A stretch of DNA of 31,736 nt from Pseudomonadota bacterium. Its GTDB lineage: Bacteria; Pseudomonadota; Gammaproteobacteria; Xanthomonadales; Xanthomonadaceae. The DNA lies in the NCBI GenBank assembly GCA_023444765.1, contig JAEXLY010000251.1, positions 1 through 31,736 on the forward strand, written 5' to 3'. Made by a program: the position numbers and the translations under genes. Shown in pieces: positions 8,974 through 16,674 of this stretch (its first letter is position 1; each line of letters starts with the position of its first letter). The notes beneath the pieces were generated by a model. That model was not told the origin of the DNA. It ran no database searches and worked only from the letters and a program-made list of their open reading frames with translations.

Positions 8974-9315
8974 TCAGCGGAACGGCGCGGTTCCCGACTC
9001 GTATTCGAGCCAGACCGCTTGAGAGCGGAGATGCAGGCCGGGCGGGCGCATCGGGCGGCGGGCCATCCGGGCGGATGAGGGCGCCTTGCAACAGAGCATA
9101 TGGCGGGCCCTGCCCGATGCGGACGTGTCGGCCGCGGCATGTCCGGCAGGGTCCTCCGCGAATGTCCCCGGCCTGCGCCTGCCGGCGCTGGCCTCCTCCT
9201 TGACTCCGCTGCGCAGGTCCGCCGGGCACGCCGGCGCCCGCTGCGTCCCGTTCGTGTAGCACTGCGGAGCCGCGCAGGATGGGCAGGACATCATCATCGG
9301 AGTGCGCGCTTCCAT
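8974..9315 (-). CDS. Doubtful small Cys-containing ORF
   Basis: An open frame of 113 residues fills most of the stretch between the lipoprotein gene and acnA. Its N-terminus holds MSCPSCAAPQC with another Cys further on, which looks like a zinc-ribbon half. The rest is Ala/Arg/Pro-rich without a recognisable domain. Third-position G/C is visibly lower than in neighbouring genes. It starts 17 bases past a short degenerate copy of the acnA tail. It may be a real small gene, a decayed gene or chance. No function is proposed. Confidence 0.22.
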   Translation of the reverse strand: MEARTPMMMSCPSCAAPQCYTNGTQRAPACPADLRSGVKEEASAGRRRPGTFAEDPAGHAAADTSASGRARHMLCCKAPSSARMARRPMRPPGLHLRSQAVWLEYESGTAPFR

Positions 9316-9331
9316 CAGCGTGGTGCTGGCT

Positions 9332-9366
9332 GCGAAGCAGGTAGTGGGGCAGGCCGCCGAGGCGGG
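9332..9366. repeat. Imperfect 35-base copy of the acnA 3' end
   Basis: Bases 9332-9366 match 9484-9518 (inside the last codons of acnA) at 30 of 35 positions. Read on the minus strand the copy encodes GGLPHYLLR, against GGLLHYVLR in AcnA. No similarity extends further to either side that I can see. It looks like the relic of a local duplication. The rest of 8962-9462 holds only the doubtful ORF and the palindrome listed next. Confidence 0.5.
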
Positions 9367-9382
9367 TGAGGGCAGGCCGCTT

Positions 9383-9398
9383 GCGCGGCATGCCGCGC
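9383..9398 (-). terminator. Palindrome downstream of acnA
   Basis: GCGCGGCATGCCGCGC is a perfect 16-base palindrome 65 bases past the acnA stop. It could fold as a 6-bp stem with a 4-base loop and act as an acnA terminator, or be a protein-binding site. There is no T tract. Confidence 0.35.
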
Positions 9399-9462
9399 GG
9401 GCTGCGCGAACGCCTGGAGTGCTGCGGCGGGCGGGGCTTTCGCCAGTGATGCGACGAGCCGG

Positions 9463-12222
9463 TTACTGGCGCGAGGCGAGCTGGCGGAGCACGTAGTGGA
9501 GCAGGCCGCCGTGGCGGAAGTACTCCACCTCCTTCGGCGTCAGCAGCAGCACGTCCACTTCGATACGCTTCTGCGAACCGTTGGCGTGGCTCGCGACGAT
9601 GGTGGCGGACTTGGCGCGGCCGTCGTCCAAGCCCACGATGTCGATCACCTCGGTGCCGTCCAGGCCATGCGTCTGTGCGTTCTCGCCTTCGCGGAACTGC
9701 AGCGGCAGCACCCCCATGCCGACGAGGTTGGCGCGGTGGATGCGCTCGAAGCTCTCCGCGACCACCGCGTGGATGCCCAGCAGGTTGGTGCCCTTGGCTG
9801 CCCAGTCGCGGGAGGAGCCGGTGCCGTACTCCTTGCCCGCGAACACCACGGTGGGTACGCCCGCGGACCGGTACTGCATCGCGGCGTCGTAGATCGACAT
9901 CTTCTCCGGGGCCTGGGCCGCGCCAGGCGCGCCGAAGTAGAGCGTGTTGCCGCCCTCCTCTCCACCGAAGAACAGGTTCTTGATGCGGATGTTGGCGAAG
10001 GTGCCGCGCACCATCACGTCGTCGTTGCCGCGGCGCGAGCCGTAGCTGTTGAAGTCGGCAGGCTGCACGCCGCGCGACTGCAGGAAGCGGCCGGCGGGAG
10101 AGTCCTTCTTGATGCTGCCCGCCGGCGAGATGTGGTCGGTGGTGATGGAGTCGCCGAAGATGCCCATGACGCGCGCGCCATGGATGTCGGCGATGCTGCC
10201 GACGTCCATCGTCATGCCGTCGAAGTACGGCGGGTTCTTGATGTAGGTGGAGGCTTCGTCCCAGGCATAGAGGTCGCCGTCCGGCGATTCGATGGTGGCC
10301 CAGCGAGTATCGCCCTTGAACACGTCGGCGTAGTTCTGCTTGAACATCTCCGGGCCGATCGTCTGTGCGATGAAGTCGCCGATCTCGCGGTTCGTCGGCC
10401 AGATGTCGCGCAGGAACACCGGGTTGCCGTCGCGGTCGTGGCCCAGCGGTTCGCTGGTCAGGTCGATGTCCACCGTGCCGGCCAGCGCGTATGCCACCAC
10501 CAGCGGCGGCGACGCGAGGTAGTTCATCTTCACTTCGGCGTGGATGCGGCCCTCGAAGTTGCGGTTGGCCGAGAGCACGGACGTCACCACCAGGTCGCCG
10601 GCGGCGATGGCCTGGCTGACCTCCGGCGGCAGCGGGCCCGAGTTGCCGATGCAGGTGGTGCAGCCGTAACCGACCACGTAGAAGCCCACCTTCTCCAGTT
10701 CGCTCAACAGGCCCGCCTTCTCCAGGTAGTCGGTGACCACCCGCGAACCCGGCCCGAGCGAGGTCTTGACCCAGGGCTTGCGATCGAGTCCCCTGGCCGC
10801 CGCGTTGCGCGCCAGCAGGCCGGCGCCGATCATCACCGCGGGGTTGGAGGTGTTGGTGCACGAGGTGATCGCGGCGATCACCACGGCGCCGTCCTTCAGG
10901 CGGACCGGCTGGCCGTCGATCACCGCGTCGTGGAATCCCTTCTGCAGCAGCCCGTTGCCGACGGCGCCGCCGCCGCCTTCGGCCACGTACTTGGCCACCT
11001 CCGGATCACGCCTGTCGCGCGCGGCGGTGAGGTCGGGCAGGTGCTCGCGATAGTTGCGCTTCACTTCTTCCAGCAGCACGCGGTCCTGCGGCCGGCGCGG
11101 TCCGGCCATCGACGGGCGCACGTCCGCCATGTCCAGATGCAGCACGCTGCTGTACGCGGCTTCCGGCGCGCCGGGTTCGTGCCACAGGCCCTGCGCGCGC
11201 GCATAGGCTTCGACCAGGGCGATCTGCGCCTCGTCGCGGCCGGACAGGCGCAGGTAGTTCAGCGATTCGCGGTCGATCGGGAAGATGCCGCAGGTCGCAC
11301 CGTACTCCGGCGCCATGTTGCCGATGGTGGCGCGGTCGGCCAGCGGCAGGTGCTGCAGGCCGTCGCCGAAGAACTCCACGAACTTCCCGACCACGCCATG
11401 CTGGCGGAGCATCTGGGTGACGGTCAGCACCAGGTCGGTGGCGGTGGCGCCCTCGGGCAGCCTGCCGGTCAGCTTGAATCCGACCACCTGCGGGATCAGC
11501 ATCGAAGAGGGCTGGCCCAGCATGGCGGCCTCGGCTTCGATGCCGCCCACGCCCCAGCCCAGTACGCCGATGCCGTTGATCATCGTGGTGTGGCTGTCTG
11601 TGCCGAACACGGTGTCGGGGTAGGCCCAGGGCTTGCCGTCCTTCTCGCCGGTGAACACCACCCGCGCGAGGTTCTCGAGGTTCACCTGGTGGACGATGCC
11701 GGTGTTCGGCGGCACCACCTTGAAGTTGTCGAAGGCCTTCTGGCCCCAGCGCAGGAACCCGTAGCGCTCGCGGTTGCGTTCGAACTCGATCCTGCCGTTG
11801 ATGTCCAGCGCGTCCGGCTTGCCGAACGCGTCCACCTGCACCGAATGGTCGATCACCAGCTCCGAGGGGATCAGCGGGTTGATCTGCTCGGGCCGCCCGC
11901 CGAGGCGCACGACCGCGTCCCGCATCGCCGCCAGATCGACCACGCAGGGCACGCCGGTGAAGTCCTGAAGGACCACGCGCGCGGGCATGAACGCGATCTC
12001 GATGTCCGGGACCGCCGCCGGATCCCAGTTCGCCACCGCTTCGATGTGGGACGCGAGCACCGTCACCCCGTCCTCGTGGCGGAGCAGGTTCTCCAGCAGG
12101 ATCTTCATCGAGTAGGGCAGGCGGGCGATCCCGAAGCGCTCGCCCAGGCGTGGCAGGCTCGCATAGGTCCAGGACTTGCCGCCGACCTCGAGGGTGGCTT
12201 GGGTGGAGAAGCTGTCGGCCAT
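9463..12222 (-). CDS. acnA: Aconitate hydratase A (RpfA)
   Basis: Aconitase A converts citrate to isocitrate in the TCA cycle and, as an apo-protein, can act as an RNA-binding iron sensor. The product has 919 residues, a normal AcnA length. The three [4Fe-4S] ligands are C455 (SCTNTSNP), C521 and C524 (GYGCTTCIGNSGP). Substrate-binding segments GTDSHTTMINGIGVLGWGVG and EYGTGSSRDWAAKG are intact. The start at 12222 (MADSFSTQATLEVGG) has AAAGGAG 10-16 bases upstream. In Xanthomonas this gene is rpfA, and its loss affects virulence factors and iron handling. It is divergent from the toxin-antitoxin-acnB unit, the 172-base gap holding both promoters, and reads toward the lipoprotein gene and rpfB. 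Confidence 0.97.
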   Translation of the reverse strand: MADSFSTQATLEVGGKSWTYASLPRLGERFGIARLPYSMKILLENLLRHEDGVTVLASHIEAVANWDPAAVPDIEIAFMPARVVLQDFTGVPCVVDLAAMRDAVVRLGGRPEQINPLIPSELVIDHSVQVDAFGKPDALDINGRIEFERNRERYGFLRWGQKAFDNFKVVPPNTGIVHQVNLENLARVVFTGEKDGKPWAYPDTVFGTDSHTTMINGIGVLGWGVGGIEAEAAMLGQPSSMLIPQVVGFKLTGRLPEGATATDLVLTVTQMLRQHGVVGKFVEFFGDGLQHLPLADRATIGNMAPEYGATCGIFPIDRESLNYLRLSGRDEAQIALVEAYARAQGLWHEPGAPEAAYSSVLHLDMADVRPSMAGPRRPQDRVLLEEVKRNYREHLPDLTAARDRRDPEVAKYVAEGGGGAVGNGLLQKGFHDAVIDGQPVRLKDGAVVIAAITSCTNTSNPAVMIGAGLLARNAAARGLDRKPWVKTSLGPGSRVVTDYLEKAGLLSELEKVGFYVVGYGCTTCIGNSGPLPPEVSQAIAAGDLVVTSVLSANRNFEGRIHAEVKMNYLASPPLVVAYALAGTVDIDLTSEPLGHDRDGNPVFLRDIWPTNREIGDFIAQTIGPEMFKQNYADVFKGDTRWATIESPDGDLYAWDEASTYIKNPPYFDGMTMDVGSIADIHGARVMGIFGDSITTDHISPAGSIKKDSPAGRFLQSRGVQPADFNSYGSRRGNDDVMVRGTFANIRIKNLFFGGEEGGNTLYFGAPGAAQAPEKMSIYDAAMQYRSAGVPTVVFAGKEYGTGSSRDWAAKGTNLLGIHAVVAESFERIHRANLVGMGVLPLQFREGENAQTHGLDGTEVIDIVGLDDGRAKSATIVASHANGSQKRIEVDVLLLTPKEVEYFRHGGLLHYVLRQLASRQ

Positions 12223-12322
12223 GTCGGTGGGACTCCTTTGGCTGGTGGGCTGCGGCGTCTGCAGTCGAGTCTACGCCGTCCTGTGTCGCCGGGCCGCGAC
12301 AGCGCGGACGCGGGCCAGGCGA

Positions 12323-12372
12323 GTATGCAGACTGCGGTATGGGGGCAGAAGTATGTATAATCCATCCATACC
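12323..12372 (+). promoter_or_regulatory. Toxin-antitoxin promoter with phased GTATG repeats
   Basis: TATAAT (12356-12361) is a consensus -10 box 33 bases before the antitoxin ATG. GTATG occurs at 12323, 12337 and 12351, exactly 14 bases apart, and in inverted form (CATAC) at 12367. The repeats run into the -10 box, where an AbrB/VapB-type antitoxin would block transcription of its own operon. Autoregulation is known for the family; its use of these repeats is inferred. Confidence 0.5.
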
Positions 12373-12394
12373 GTTCCGTGCATGGAGAGTCGCG

Positions 12395-12592
12395 ATGGAA
12401 GCCACCGTGGCCGAACGCGGCCAGATCACCCTGCCCAAGGCCGTCCGGGAGGCGCTCGGCCTGACCAAGGGCAGCGTGCTCAAGGTCGAGCTGGACGGCA
12501 GCCGCATCATCCTGCGCAAGAGCGTGGACGACGCCATCTCGCGCGTGCGCGGCAAGTTCGCGCTCGATCCGGGCGCCAGGAAGGACGGATGA
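12395..12592 (+). CDS. AbrB/MazE-type antitoxin
   Basis: This 65-residue protein has a SpoVT/AbrB swapped-hairpin DNA-binding domain: VAERGQITLPKAVREALGL, then GSVLKVELDGSRIILRKS. The remaining 20 residues would bind the toxin. It starts at ATG 12395 with GGAGAG just upstream, and its TGA overlaps the toxin ATG (ATGA), so the two are translationally coupled. The place between acnA and acnB resembles what I recall from other Lysobacteraceae. As with other VapB-type antitoxins it should neutralise the PIN protein and repress the operon. Confidence 0.88.
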   Translation: MEATVAERGQITLPKAVREALGLTKGSVLKVELDGSRIILRKSVDDAISRVRGKFALDPGARKDG

Positions 12593-12987
12593 TCGCCGTC
12601 GACGCGCCGGTCCTGGTCGAACTGCTCACCGATGGCCCGCGCGCCGATGCGGTCGAGGCCAGCCTGCGCCAGTGCCTGGCCGGCGGTCGGGTGGTGGTGT
12701 GCGACGCGGCGCTGGCGCAGCTGTGCGCCTGCCTGCGCAACGGCGCCGACGCGCTTGCCGCACTGGAAGAGATGGGCGTGCATTTCAGCGCGGTGGAGTC
12801 CAAGTCGGCCCTGCGCGCGGGGGAGATGGAGCGTCGCCAGCGCCAGCGTGGCGGCGACCCGCGCCCCATCGCCGACTTCCTGGTCGGCGCGCATGCGCTG
12901 CTGCAGTGCGACGGCCTGGTGACCTTCGACACCGCCTTCCACCGCGACTACTTCAAGGGCCTGAAGCTGATCGTGCCCAAGGCCTGA
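12589..12987 (+). CDS. PIN-domain toxin, VapC-like
   Basis: This 132-residue protein is a PIN-fold nuclease, normally a Mg-dependent RNase whose activity is held off by the upstream antitoxin. The first acidic residue is D5 (MIAVDAPVLVELLTDG), the third D95 (PIADFLVGAHALLQCD) and the fourth D114 (VTFDTAFHRDYF). The second conserved acid, normally Glu in an 'AEL' motif, appears as Q44 in DAALAQLCACL, with D39 the nearest acidic residue. The active site may therefore be altered or weak. It ends with GLKLIVPKA, a typical tail for this group. It overlaps the antitoxin by 4 bases and lies 32 bases before acnB, with which it may be co-transcribed. Confidence 0.85.
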   Translation: MIAVDAPVLVELLTDGPRADAVEASLRQCLAGGRVVVCDAALAQLCACLRNGADALAALEEMGVHFSAVESKSALRAGEMERRQRQRGGDPRPIADFLVGAHALLQCDGLVTFDTAFHRDYFKGLKLIVPKA

Positions 12988-13019
12988 ACTTTCTTGACGT
13001 TTTTTCCTGGAGAACCCCG

Positions 13020-15611
13020 ATGTTGGAAGCCTACCGCCACCACGTCGCCGAGCGCGCAGCCCTCGGCATCCCGCCGCTGCCGCTGAGCGCGCAGCAGACC
13101 GCCGAGGTGATCGAGCTGATCAAGGCTCCGCCGGCAGGCGAGGAGGCCTTCCTGGTCGACCTCATCGCCAATCGCGTGCCGGCCGGCGTCGACGATGCCG
13201 CCAAGGTCAAGGCCTCCTACCTGGCCGCCGTGGCCTTCGGCACCGAGTCGACCCCCCTGATCAGCCGCGAGCGCGCCACCGAGCTGCTCGGCACCATGCT
13301 TGGCGGCTACAACGTCGCGCCGCTGATCGAACTGCTCGATGACGCGGTGGTCGGCGCCCTCGCCGCCGAAGGCCTGAAGAAGACCCTGCTGGTGTTCGAC
13401 GCCTTCCACGACGTGGAGGAGAAGGCCAAGGGCGGCAACGCCAATGCCAGGGCCGTGCTGCAGAGCTGGGCCGACGCCGAGTGGTTCACCAGCAAGCCGG
13501 AAGTGCCGCAGTCGCTCACCATCACCGTGTTCAAGGTGCCGGGCGAGACCAACACCGACGACCTGTCGCCGGCACCCGACGCCACCACGCGCCCGGACAT
13601 CCCGATGCACGCGCTGGCGATGCTGAAGAACAGGCGTCCCGACGCCCCGTTCGTGCCGGAGGAGGACGGCAGGCGCGGTCCGATCCAGGAGATCCTCGCG
13701 CTCAAGGACAAGGGCCACCTGGTGGCCTACGTCGGCGACGTGGTCGGCACCGGGTCCAGCCGCAAGTCGGCGACCAACTCGGTGCTGTGGTGGACCGGCG
13801 ACGACATTCCGTACATCCCCAACAAGCGCGCCGGCGGCGTGTGCCTGGGCGGCAAGATCGCCCCGATCTTCTACAACACCATGGAAGACGCCGGTGCGCT
13901 GCCGATCGAACTGGACGTGTCGCAGATGGAGCACGGCGACGTGGTCGAGCTGCGTCCCTATGACGGCAAGGCGCTGAAGGACGGGCAGGTGATCGCCGAG
14001 TTCCAGGTCAAGTCCGAGGTGCTGTTCGACGAGGTGCGCGCCGGTGGCCGCATCCCGCTGATCATCGGCCGTGGCCTGACCGCCAAGGCGCGCGAGTCGC
14101 TGGGCCTGCCGGCAACCACGCTGTTCCGCCAGCCGCAGCAGCCGGCCGACACCGGCAAGGGCTACTCGCTGGCGCAGAAGATGGTCGGCCGCGCCTGCGG
14201 CCTGCCGGAAGGCCAGGGCGTGCGTCCGGGCACCTACTGCGAGCCGAAGATGACGTCGGTGGGCTCGCAGGACACCACCGGCCCGATGACCCGCGACGAA
14301 CTGAAGGACCTGGCCTGCCTCGGCTTCTCGGCAGACCTCGTCATGCAGTCGTTCTGCCACACCGCCGCGTATCCGAAGCCGGTCGATGTCAAGACCCACC
14401 ACACCCTGCCGGAGTTCATCTCCACCCGCGGCGGCATCTCGCTGCGACCGGGCGACGGCGTGATCCACAGCTGGCTCAACCGCATGCTGCTGCCCGACAC
14501 CGTCGGCACCGGCGGTGACTCGCACACCCGTTTCCCGGTGGGCATCTCGTTCCCGGCAGGTTCCGGCCTGGTCGCCTTCGCCGCGGCCACCGGCGTGATG
14601 CCGCTGGACATGCCCGAGTCGGTGCTGGTGCGCTTCAAGGGCCAGATGCAGCCGGGCGTGACCCTGCGCGACCTGGTCAACGCGATCCCGTACTACGCCA
14701 TCAAGCAGGGACTGCTGACCGTGGCCAAGCAGGGCAAGAAGAACATCTTCTCCGGCCGCATCCTCGAGATCGAGGGCCTGCCGCACCTGAAGGTGGAGCA
14801 GGCGTTCGAGCTGTCTGACGCTTCGGCCGAGCGTTCGGCCGCCGGCTGCACGGTGCGGCTCGACAAGGCGCCGATCATCGAATACCTCACCAGCAACATC
14901 ACGCTGCTGAAGTGGATGATCTCCGAAGGTTACGCGGACGCGCGCTCGCTGGCGCGCCGCATCGCGAAGATGGAGGAGTGGCTGGCCAACCCGCAGCTGC
15001 TCGAGCCCGATGCCGACGCCGAGTACGCGGCGGTGATCGAGATCGACCTGGCGCAGGTGCACGAGCCGCTGCTCGCCTGCCCGAACGACCCGGACGACGT
15101 GAAGACCCTGTCCGACGTGGCCGGAACCAGGATCGACGAGGTATTCATCGGTTCGTGCATGACCAACATCGGCCACTTCCGTGCCGCCGCCAAGCTGCTG
15201 GAAGGCAAGCGCGATATCCCCACGCGCCTATGGGTGGCACCGCCGACCAAGATGGATGCCTCCGAGCTGACCAAGGAAGGCGTCTACGGCACCTTCGGCA
15301 CCGCGGGTGCGCGCATGGAAATGCCGGGCTGCTCGCTGTGCATGGGCAACCAGGCCCAGGTGCGCGAGGGTGCCACGGTGTTCTCGACCTCGACCCGCAA
15401 CTTCCCGAACCGCCTTGGGCGCAACTCCAACGTGTTCCTGGGGTCGGCGGAGCTGGCGGCGATCTGCTCGCGCCTGGGCAGGATCCCCTCGAAGGAGGAG
15501 TACATGGCGGACATCGGCGTGATCAACGACAAGGGCGCCGAGATCTACCGCTACATGAACTTCGACCAGATCGAGGAATACCGGGAGACGGCCGCGGGCC
15601 TCGCCGCCTGA
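13020..15611 (+). CDS. acnB: Bifunctional aconitate hydratase B / 2-methylisocitrate dehydratase
   Basis: AcnB is the main TCA-cycle aconitase of many proteobacteria and also acts on 2-methylisocitrate. The product has 863 residues, matching the usual 865. The N-terminal HEAT-like domain begins MLEAYRHHVAERAALG. The swivel domain carries TNTDDLSPAPDATTRPDIP and GTGSSRKSATNSVLWW. Fe-S ligands are C713 (IGSCMTNIGHFR), C771 and C774 (PGCSLCMGNQA), with GTGGDSHTRFP before them. CTGGAGAA precedes ATG 13020. The 32-base gap after the toxin has TTGACG and a T6 run, so an own promoter or read-through are both possible. Having both aconitases adjacent and divergent is typical of this family of bacteria. 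Confidence 0.97.
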   Translation: MLEAYRHHVAERAALGIPPLPLSAQQTAEVIELIKAPPAGEEAFLVDLIANRVPAGVDDAAKVKASYLAAVAFGTESTPLISRERATELLGTMLGGYNVAPLIELLDDAVVGALAAEGLKKTLLVFDAFHDVEEKAKGGNANARAVLQSWADAEWFTSKPEVPQSLTITVFKVPGETNTDDLSPAPDATTRPDIPMHALAMLKNRRPDAPFVPEEDGRRGPIQEILALKDKGHLVAYVGDVVGTGSSRKSATNSVLWWTGDDIPYIPNKRAGGVCLGGKIAPIFYNTMEDAGALPIELDVSQMEHGDVVELRPYDGKALKDGQVIAEFQVKSEVLFDEVRAGGRIPLIIGRGLTAKARESLGLPATTLFRQPQQPADTGKGYSLAQKMVGRACGLPEGQGVRPGTYCEPKMTSVGSQDTTGPMTRDELKDLACLGFSADLVMQSFCHTAAYPKPVDVKTHHTLPEFISTRGGISLRPGDGVIHSWLNRMLLPDTVGTGGDSHTRFPVGISFPAGSGLVAFAAATGVMPLDMPESVLVRFKGQMQPGVTLRDLVNAIPYYAIKQGLLTVAKQGKKNIFSGRILEIEGLPHLKVEQAFELSDASAERSAAGCTVRLDKAPIIEYLTSNITLLKWMISEGYADARSLARRIAKMEEWLANPQLLEPDADAEYAAVIEIDLAQVHEPLLACPNDPDDVKTLSDVAGTRIDEVFIGSCMTNIGHFRAAAKLLEGKRDIPTRLWVAPPTKMDASELTKEGVYGTFGTAGARMEMPGCSLCMGNQAQVREGATVFSTSTRNFPNRLGRNSNVFLGSAELAAICSRLGRIPSKEEYMADIGVINDKGAEIYRYMNFDQIEEYRETAAGLAA

Positions 15612-15622
15612 GGCCCCGCGGC

Positions 15623-15654
15623 GGCGGACGCACCCCGCGGCGGGCGCGTCCGCC
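15623..15654 (+). terminator. Hairpin after acnB
   Basis: GGCGGACGC and GCGTCCGCC form a perfect 9-bp stem with a 14-base G/C-rich loop, starting 12 bases past the acnB stop. No T tract follows. Confidence 0.55.
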
Positions 15655-15748
15655 TGCCGGATGGACGGCCGGGCCGATGGTGCGCCGGCCGTCCCCTCAA
15701 CCTGCGCGCCGTGCGTGACGCGGCAGCGCCATCCCGGGAATCCATCCA

Positions 15749-16069
15749 ATGATCCGTTCCAGCACGCTCGCCCCCGCAGGCAGGCTGTTCGCCACCGTCG
15801 CCTTCATCGAGGCCGCCACCTGGGTCGGCCTCCTGGCCGGCATGCTGCTCAAGTACGGGACCGGCACCACCGACCTGGGTGTATGGCTGTTCGGCCGTCT
15901 GCACGGCGCCGCGTTCCTGGCCTATGTGGCGGTCGCGCTGGTGGCAGGCGCAAAGCTGCGCTGGCCGATGTGGGCGCTGCTGCTCGCGTTGCTGGCCGCG
16001 ATCCCGCCGCTGGCCACGCTGCCGCTGGAGGTCTGGTTCCGCCGGCGCGGACTGCTGTCCGCGCCCTGA
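15749..16069 (+). CDS. DUF3817 small integral membrane protein
   Basis: This 106-residue protein has three predicted membrane helices at about residues 11-33, 50-65 and 73-90. The segment LFATVAFIEAATWVGLLAGM, followed by a central LFGRLHGAAFLAYVAVAL and a loop then third helix, is the DUF3817 pattern, in which a conserved Glu and His sit in helices 1 and 2. The molecular role of the family is not established. It lies 137 bases past acnB behind a hairpin, and AATCCATCCA directly precedes the ATG. It converges on hflD with only 2 bases between the stops. Confidence 0.82.
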   Translation: MIRSSTLAPAGRLFATVAFIEAATWVGLLAGMLLKYGTGTTDLGVWLFGRLHGAAFLAYVAVALVAGAKLRWPMWALLLALLAAIPPLATLPLEVWFRRRGLLSAP

Positions 16070-16071
16070 GG

Positions 16072-16674
16072 TCAGTCCAGCCAGCCTTCGATCGACTGCT
16101 GCACCGCGCGCTTGCGCAGGAACAGGTCCCACACGCTGCCGCCGAGCTGGCGCCACAGCACGGCCGAACGCAGTGCGGCGAGCAGGATGGCGCGGATCTC
16201 CGCCACCACGCCGGCCTGGCCCAGGTAGTGGGGGTTGCCCTGCACCATGACCTTGGGCCGCAGCTGGCTGACCGTCTCGGCGTAGAGGCCGCCCAGCGCC
16301 GCCAGCACCTCGGGGTGGCTACTGCCGACCTCCTGCGCCCGCGGCAGGATGGCCAGGATGCCCTCGTGCACTCGCCCGGCCACCTCCTCGTCGGCCACGA
16401 AGCGGCGTTCGAGCTGGGTGACCGCTAGCGCCAGTTTCGGCAGTTGCGGATCGTCGCCCTGGCTGGCGAGGAAATCGCGCAGCAGCAGCAGGCCGGGACG
16501 CAGGTTGCGGGCACCGCCGTACACGTCTTCGGGCGAGGCCGCATCGATCCGGAACACGCTGTCGAGGCAGGTGGACAGGACGCCGGCATCGGCCTGGCCG
16601 GTTTCGGCGATACGGCGGACCTGCTTGAGTGCCTGCACCAGTCCGGCCAGGGCAAGGACGCGGGCGTCCATCAT
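16072..16674 (-). CDS. hflD: High frequency lysogenization protein HflD homologue
   Basis: HflD is a helical protein associated with the inner membrane which, in E. coli, affects lambda CII; its normal cellular role is unclear. The 200-residue product starts MMDARVLALAGLVQALKQV and has the family pattern of helices, including VYGGARNLRPGLLLL and AVTQLERRFVAD. It ends close to the family's conserved C-terminal RAVLWRQLGG stretch. ATG 16674 overlaps the mnmA stop (ATGA), and the next codon is also ATG, so start at 16671 is possible. It is the last gene of a four-gene unit, and mnmA-hflD is a common pairing in gammaproteobacteria. Confidence 0.92.
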   Translation of the reverse strand: MMDARVLALAGLVQALKQVRRIAETGQADAGVLSTCLDSVFRIDAASPEDVYGGARNLRPGLLLLRDFLASQGDDPQLPKLALAVTQLERRFVADEEVAGRVHEGILAILPRAQEVGSSHPEVLAALGGLYAETVSQLRPKVMVQGNPHYLGQAGVVAEIRAILLAALRSAVLWRQLGGSVWDLFLRKRAVQQSIEGWLD

